Assembly: GCF_900094595.1 (NCBI RefSeq)
Contig: NZ_FMAD01000004.1
Location: forward strand, 1 to 64,000
Origin: Cupriavidus alkaliphilus
Lineage (GTDB): Bacteria > Pseudomonadota > Gammaproteobacteria > Burkholderiales > Burkholderiaceae
Direction of reading: 5' to 3'
DNA: 64,000 nucleotides
Shown here one piece after another: positions 59,842 to 64,000 of this stretch. Position 1 is the first letter of the stretch. Each line of letters begins with the position of its first letter. A program made the position numbers and the translations under genes. The notes under the pieces are model-generated. The model ran no database searches, was not told where the DNA came from, and saw nothing but the letters and a program-made list of their open reading frames with translations.

Positions 59842-61239
59842 TCAGGCAGCTACCTCTTCCAGCTGCCGCAGCAACGCATCGACGCTGCCCTTGGCGTCGC
59901 CAAACCACATGCGCGTGTTGTCCTTGTAGAACAGCGGGTTGTCGACGCCCGCGTAACCCGCCGCCATGCTGCGCTTTGACACCACCACGGTCTTGGCCTT
60001 CCACACCTCCAGCACCGGCATGCCGGCAATCGGGCTGGCGGGGTCTTCCAGCGCACCCGGGTTGACGATGTCGTTGGCGCCGACCACCAGCACCACGTCG
60101 GCCTTCTCGAAGTCGTCGTTGATCTCTTCCATTTCCAGCACGATGTCGTACGGCACCCGCGCCTCGGCCAGCAGCACGTTCATGTGCCCCGGCAGGCGGC
60201 CGGCCACCGGGTGGATGCCGAAGCGCACGTTGACGCCCTGCGCCCGCAAGCGCCGCGCAATCTCGCTGACGGTGCCCTGCGCCTGCGCCACCGCCATGCC
60301 GTAGCCCGGCACGATGATGACTTCGTTGGCGTCCTTGAGCAGGCTGCTGACTTCCTCGCTCGACACCGGCAGCACCTCGCCCTGCTCGGTCGCCGCGCCC
60401 TGCGCCTGCACCGCGCCGAAGCCGCCCAGGATCACCGACAGGAACTTGCGGTTCATCGCCTTGCACATGATGTAGCTGAGGATGGCACCGCTCGAGCCCA
60501 CCAGCGCGCCGGTGATGATCAGCAGGTCGTTGCCCAGCATGAAGCCGGTCGCCGCCGCCGCCCAGCCCGAATAGCTGTTCAGCATCGACACCACCACCGG
60601 CATGTCGGCGCCGCCGATGGCCAGCACCAGGTGGGCGCCGACCAGCAGCGCGATCACCGTCATCGCCGCCAGCGGCACCAGCCCCTGCTGCGGATCCGGC
60701 GCGGCCAGGAAGGCATAGCCCAGCCACACGCACAACAGCAGCGCGCCGGCGTTGAGCACGTGGCGCCCCGGCAGCAGCATCGGCTTGCCGCCCATGGTGC
60801 CCTGCAGCTTGAGGAAGGCGATGATCGACCCGGTGAAGGTGACCGCGCCGATCAGGATGCCGAGGTAGGTCTCGACCTCATGGATCGCCTTCTCGGCGCC
60901 GCTGAGCGTGGTCGGCTCCAGGTAGCTGGCGTAGCCGACCAGCACCGCGGCCAGGCCGACGAAGCTGTGCAGCACCGCCACCAGCTGCGGCATCTGCGTC
61001 ATCTCGACGCGCCGCGCCAGCATGGCCCCGGCAATGCCCCCCACCACCATCGCCCCGATGATGATGGCGATGCCGTCGGGGCTGCCCGCCAGCACCGTGG
61101 TCATGACCGCGATCACCATGCCGGCGATGCCGAGCATGTTGCCGCGCCGGGCGGTGGCGGGATGGCTCAGTCCGCTCAGGCTGAGGATGAACAGCGCGCT
61201 GGCGGCGAGGTAAGCGATATTGCTGATTCCGGATGGCAT
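59842..61239 (-). CDS. pntB: NAD(P) transhydrogenase beta subunit
   Basis: The 465-residue inner-membrane protein has about nine helices (domain II) followed by the soluble NADP(H)-binding domain III ([55 protein letters not shown]). With PntA it uses proton influx to transfer hydride from NADH to NADP+. It follows pntA by 16 bases. Beside formate-driven NADH production it could supply NADPH for biosynthesis on oxalate. Confidence 0.95.
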   Translation of the reverse strand: MPSGISNIAYLAASALFILSLSGLSHPATARRGNMLGIAGMVIAVMTTVLAGSPDGIAIIIGAMVVGGIAGAMLARRVEMTQMPQLVAVLHSFVGLAAVLVGYASYLEPTTLSGAEKAIHEVETYLGILIGAVTFTGSIIAFLKLQGTMGGKPMLLPGRHVLNAGALLLCVWLGYAFLAAPDPQQGLVPLAAMTVIALLVGAHLVLAIGGADMPVVVSMLNSYSGWAAAATGFMLGNDLLIITGALVGSSGAILSYIMCKAMNRKFLSVILGGFGAVQAQGAATEQGEVLPVSSEEVSSLLKDANEVIIVPGYGMAVAQAQGTVSEIARRLRAQGVNVRFGIHPVAGRLPGHMNVLLAEARVPYDIVLEMEEINDDFEKADVVLVVGANDIVNPGALEDPASPIAGMPVLEVWKAKTVVVSKRSMAAGYAGVDNPLFYKDNTRMWFGDAKGSVDALLRQLEEVAA

Positions 61240-61255
61240 GGTTCTCTCCCTGGCC

Positions 61256-62815
61256 TTAGTCGCGCTGGAACATCTTCAGCATGCGCTGCGTCACCAGGAA
61301 GCCCCCGGCGATATTGATGGTGGCCACCAGCACCGCGCAGCCCGCGATCACCGCCGTCAGCAGCGACGGCTTGCCCAGCTGCACCAGCGCCCCCACCACG
61401 ATGATCCCGCTGATGGCATTGGTCACGCTCATCAGCGGCGTGTGCAGCGCCGCGGTGACGTTCCACACCACCTGGTAGCCGACGAAGATCGCCAGCACGA
61501 ACACCGTGAAATGCGCCATGAAAGCGGGTGGCGCGACCGCCCCCAGTCCCAGCAGCGCAGCGGCCGCCAGCGCCAGTGCAATCAGCGTCGTGCCGGTGCG
61601 GCGGCGCGGCGGCGCGGCTTCGGCCGGCACCGGCACCTCGGCCGGCGCCTGCTGCTGCGGTACCGCCACGGTCAGCGGCGGTGGCGGCCAGGTCACCGCG
61701 CCCTGGTGCAGCACGGTCGCGCCGCGGATCATCTCGTCGTCCATGTTCACCACCAGCTGGCCGTCCTTGCCCGGCGTCAGCTCGCTCAACAGGTGGCGGA
61801 TATTGGTGCCATAGAGCTGGCTCGCCTGCGCCGCCATGCGGCTGGGCAGGTCGGTGTAGCCGATGATGGTGACGCCGTCGCGGCGCACGCTTTCGCCCGG
61901 CACGGTCAGCACGCAGTTGCCGCCCTGCTCGGCGGCCAGGTCCACCACCACGCTGCCGGCGCGCATCAGCCCGACGGTGCCGGCCTCCAGCAGCTTGGGC
62001 GCCGGCTTGCCGGGGATCAGCGCGGTGGTGATGATGATGTCGACCTGGCGCGCCTGCTCGGCAAAGAGCCGCATCTCAGCCTCGATAAAGGCCGGGCTCA
62101 TCTCCTTGGCGTAGCCGCCGCTGCCGCTGCCGTCCTCTTCGATCTCGACGGTGAGGAATTCCGCGCCCAGGCTCTCGATCTGCTGGCGCACCACCGGCCG
62201 CGTATCGAAGGCGCGCACCACCGCGCCCAGGCTGCGCGCCGCGCCGATCGCCGCCAGCCCCGCCACGCCCGCGCCGATCACCAGCACGCGCGCCGGCGGG
62301 ATCTTGCCCGCGGCGGTGATCTGCCCGGCGAAGGGCCGGCCGAAGGCGTGCGCGGCTTCGATGACCGCGCGATAGCCGGCCATATTGGCCATCGAGCTGA
62401 GCGCATCCAGCTTCTGCGCGCGCGAGATGCGCGGCACGCAGTCCATCGCCAGCACCGTGGCGCCGCGCTGCGCCAGCCGCTCCAGCATAGCCATCTGCTG
62501 CGCCGGCCAGACAAAGCCGATCAGCGTGGCATGCTTCTTCAGCAGCGCCGCCTCTTCCACCCCCAGGCTGGGATGGACCTGCGGCGGGCGCACCTTGACC
62601 ACCACATCGACCGAGGCCCACAGGCTGGCCGCGTCGACAATGGCCGCGCCGGCGGCGCGGTAGTCGTCGTCCGAGAACGACGCTTCCAGCCCGGCACCGG
62701 TCTCCACCACTACCTGGTAACCGAGCTTGAGCAGTTCCTTGACCGAGTCCGGGGTCGCGGCAACGCGCCGCTCGCCCGGGTGGACCTCGCGCGGCACACC
62801 GATCGTCATTGGCAT
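61256..62815 (-). CDS. pntA: NAD(P) transhydrogenase alpha subunit (fused A1-A2 form)
   Basis: I took ATG 62815 ([19 protein letters not shown]); GTG 62824 and ATG 62809 are alternatives. The 519-residue protein combines the NAD-binding domain I ([40 protein letters not shown]) with four C-terminal helices, linked by a Pro/Ala-rich segment near residues 390-420. This is the E. coli-like fused form, whereas some relatives split it in two genes. It is operonic with pntB. Confidence 0.94.
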   Translation of the reverse strand: MPMTIGVPREVHPGERRVAATPDSVKELLKLGYQVVVETGAGLEASFSDDDYRAAGAAIVDAASLWASVDVVVKVRPPQVHPSLGVEEAALLKKHATLIGFVWPAQQMAMLERLAQRGATVLAMDCVPRISRAQKLDALSSMANMAGYRAVIEAAHAFGRPFAGQITAAGKIPPARVLVIGAGVAGLAAIGAARSLGAVVRAFDTRPVVRQQIESLGAEFLTVEIEEDGSGSGGYAKEMSPAFIEAEMRLFAEQARQVDIIITTALIPGKPAPKLLEAGTVGLMRAGSVVVDLAAEQGGNCVLTVPGESVRRDGVTIIGYTDLPSRMAAQASQLYGTNIRHLLSELTPGKDGQLVVNMDDEMIRGATVLHQGAVTWPPPPLTVAVPQQQAPAEVPVPAEAAPPRRRTGTTLIALALAAAALLGLGAVAPPAFMAHFTVFVLAIFVGYQVVWNVTAALHTPLMSVTNAISGIIVVGALVQLGKPSLLTAVIAGCAVLVATINIAGGFLVTQRMLKMFQRD

Positions 62816-62852
62816 GGCATTCACCGTTTCAGGAAAGGGATCTGGCGCCGGC

Positions 62853-63635
62853 TCAGCCGCGCACGTGGTTGACCAGCGAGCCGATGCCGGCGATCGACAC
62901 CTCGACCACGGCGCCGTCCTTCATCGAACCCACCCCCAGCGAGGTACCCACCGCGATCACGTCGCCCGGCATCAGCGTCAGGTCCTGCGAAATCCGGCTG
63001 ACCTGTTCCTCGGGCGAGAAGATCATGTCCGACAGGGGGTAGTTTTGCCGCTCCACGCCGTCCAGCCGCGTGACCACGCTGGCGGTTTTCCAGGGGAAGC
63101 CGGTGACGATGGCCGGGCCGATGCAGCCGAAGGTGTCGAAGCCCTTGGCGCGGGTCCACTGCGGGAAATTAGGATCGGCCGTGATCAGCTCGGCCGCGGT
63201 CACGTCGTTGACGATGGTGTAGCCGAAGATATGGGCACCGGCCTCCGCCACCGTCACGTTGCGCGCCTTCTTGCCGATGACGATGCCCAGCTCGCCCTCG
63301 TAGACGATCTTGCCGTCGTAGCTCTTGGGGCGCTGCACGGCGTCGTTTGGACCGGCCAGCGACGACGCCGGCTTGATCAGGAACAGCGGGTGCGTCGGCA
63401 CCGGCTTTTCCAGCTTGCGCGCCAGCGCGTGGAAATTGTTCCACAGCGCCACCACCTTGCCCGGCGTGCACGGCGCGAGCAGGGTCAGCGCGCCCCGGTC
63501 GTGCACGGCGCCGGTGGGGCTGGGATTGTCGAAGCCGTCGCGGTCATATTCGACGACGCGGTTGGGGGCGGCCGGATCGATACGGCCATGGCCGATGCTG
63601 CCGTCGGCGCGGCGAAAACGTATCCAGGTTTGCAC
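62853..63635 (-). CDS. Fumarylacetoacetate hydrolase (FAH)-family hydrolase/decarboxylase
   Basis: The 260-residue protein has the FAH-family metal site ([20 protein letters not shown] with the Glu ligands, [14 protein letters not shown]) and the loop [16 protein letters not shown]. Relatives are 2-hydroxyhepta-diene-dioate isomerases, acylpyruvate hydrolases and oxaloacetate decarboxylases. It is 37 bases upstream of pntA on the same strand, so may share its transcript. The substrate is unknown. Confidence 0.85.
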   Translation of the reverse strand: MQTWIRFRRADGSIGHGRIDPAAPNRVVEYDRDGFDNPSPTGAVHDRGALTLLAPCTPGKVVALWNNFHALARKLEKPVPTHPLFLIKPASSLAGPNDAVQRPKSYDGKIVYEGELGIVIGKKARNVTVAEAGAHIFGYTIVNDVTAAELITADPNFPQWTRAKGFDTFGCIGPAIVTGFPWKTASVVTRLDGVERQNYPLSDMIFSPEEQVSRISQDLTLMPGDVIAVGTSLGVGSMKDGAVVEVSIAGIGSLVNHVRG

Positions 63636-63733
63636 AGCATGCTCCTTGCGCAGGCAAAGGAAGGCCCCGCCTGCGCCGATGTCGGTTGCAGGGATCTTGG
63701 AAAGGGAGGAAAAGCAGGACGGCGCGGCGCGCT

Positions 63734-63761
63734 CGTCATTCCCGCGCTGGCGGGAATGACG
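63734..63761. repeat. REP-like perfect palindrome
   Basis: CGTCATTCCCGC and GCGGGAATGACG form a perfect 12-base stem around GCTG, between the CoA-transferase end and the FAH-family gene. This GTCATTCCCGC hairpin is a common dispersed intergenic repeat in proteobacteria. Confidence 0.75.
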
Positions 63762-63784
63762 GCGGCCATCGCATCAGGCCAGCC

Positions 63785-64000
63785 TCATACCGCGCCGGCC
63801 AGCTTCATCGCGGCGATCTGCGCGGGCGTGCGGCCCAGCCACTCGAGGATCTCCTCGGTATGCTCGCCCAGCAGCGGCGAGCGTTCCACCTGCACCGGCG
63901 AGGCCGACAGCGTGATCGGGCAGCCCAGCTGCACGTAGTTGCCGCGCTGCGGATGCTCCAGCTCGACCAGGTAGCCGCGCTGGTACAGCGACTCGTCCTC
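63785..64000 (-). CDS. C-terminal end of a second family III (CaiB/BaiF) CoA-transferase (partial)
   Basis: Seventy-one codons before the stop are visible. The translated end (RGNYVQLGCPITLSASPVQVE, then SPLLGEHTEEILEWLGRTPAQ) matches the C-terminus of Frc-like CoA-transferases, including SPLLGEH. It differs clearly from frc at 56375-57625, so it is a paralogue, not a repeat. The 5' part lies beyond the window. It is upstream of and in the same direction as the FAH-family gene. Confidence 0.85.
   Translation of the reverse strand, partial: EDESLYQRGYLVELEHPQRGNYVQLGCPITLSASPVQVERSPLLGEHTEEILEWLGRTPAQIAAMKLAGAV

Overview
The window is high-GC, gene-dense DNA of a metabolically versatile beta-proteobacterium. 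Gene content points to the Cupriavidus/Ralstonia group, most like Cupriavidus necator, taiwanensis or oxalaticus. The clues are metal-efflux genes, oxalate catabolism with a two-gene formate dehydrogenase, cyclohexanecarboxylate degradation, homogentisate catabolism and many LysR regulators. The mix of catabolic and accessory functions would fit a secondary replicon, but that is inference. I saw no rRNA, tRNA, CRISPR array, insertion sequence or prophage.

Region 1 (1-7.4 kb): the end of an ArnA-type gene and arnD (lipid A aminoarabinose pathway) are followed on the minus strand by a metal block. It holds a Zn/Cd/Pb P-type ATPase behind a MerR-type 19-bp-spacer promoter, a VOC protein, and a CzcRS/CopRS-like two-component pair. 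Region 2 (7.1-14.8 kb): an H-NS-like protein, a tiny secreted tandem-repeat protein, a 3-hydroxyacyl-CoA dehydrogenase plus beta-keto-acid cleavage enzyme pair with a divergent LysR gene, a CPA1 antiporter whose 3' end overlaps an antisense membrane-protein gene, a beta-hydroxyacid dehydrogenase and a glycine-rich lipoprotein.

Region 3 (14.86-26.19 kb): an aryl-polyene-like biosynthetic cluster in two divergent arms. One arm is glycosyltransferase and ACP. The other is a membrane protein, an AMP-ligase/dehydratase fusion, an acyltransferase, a LolA-like carrier, an MMPL exporter, a NodB deacetylase, a ketosynthase, a chain-length factor and a dehydratase. No ketoreductase and no second complete ketosynthase are present.

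Region 4 (26.2-41.8 kb): hmgA-fahA (homogentisate), an XRE regulator, a TetR gene whose operator recurs before an alpha/beta hydrolase gene, the cyclohexanecarboxylate operon aliA-aliB-badI-badH with divergent badR-like MarR gene (no badK), small GYD and DUF2188 proteins, an AI-2E-family permease and a Fur-box TonB receptor.

Region 5 (41.8-64 kb): an oxalate island. OxlT imports oxalate in exchange for formate, Frc and Oxc turn oxalate into formate and CO2, the FdwA/FdwB-like dehydrogenase oxidises formate to give NADH, and PntAB can convert NADH to NADPH. A 15-bp element, GTATGTGATATATCA or a close variant, occurs at the promoters of oxlT, oxc and an unknown 72-residue membrane protein, with a fourth copy upstream of oxc. 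This defines a candidate oxalate regulon whose regulator is not obvious here. Interspersed are two LysR genes, a DUF2269/SDR-DoxX pair, an acyl-CoA ligase, a PAS protein, a FAH-family hydrolase and the end of a second family III CoA-transferase.
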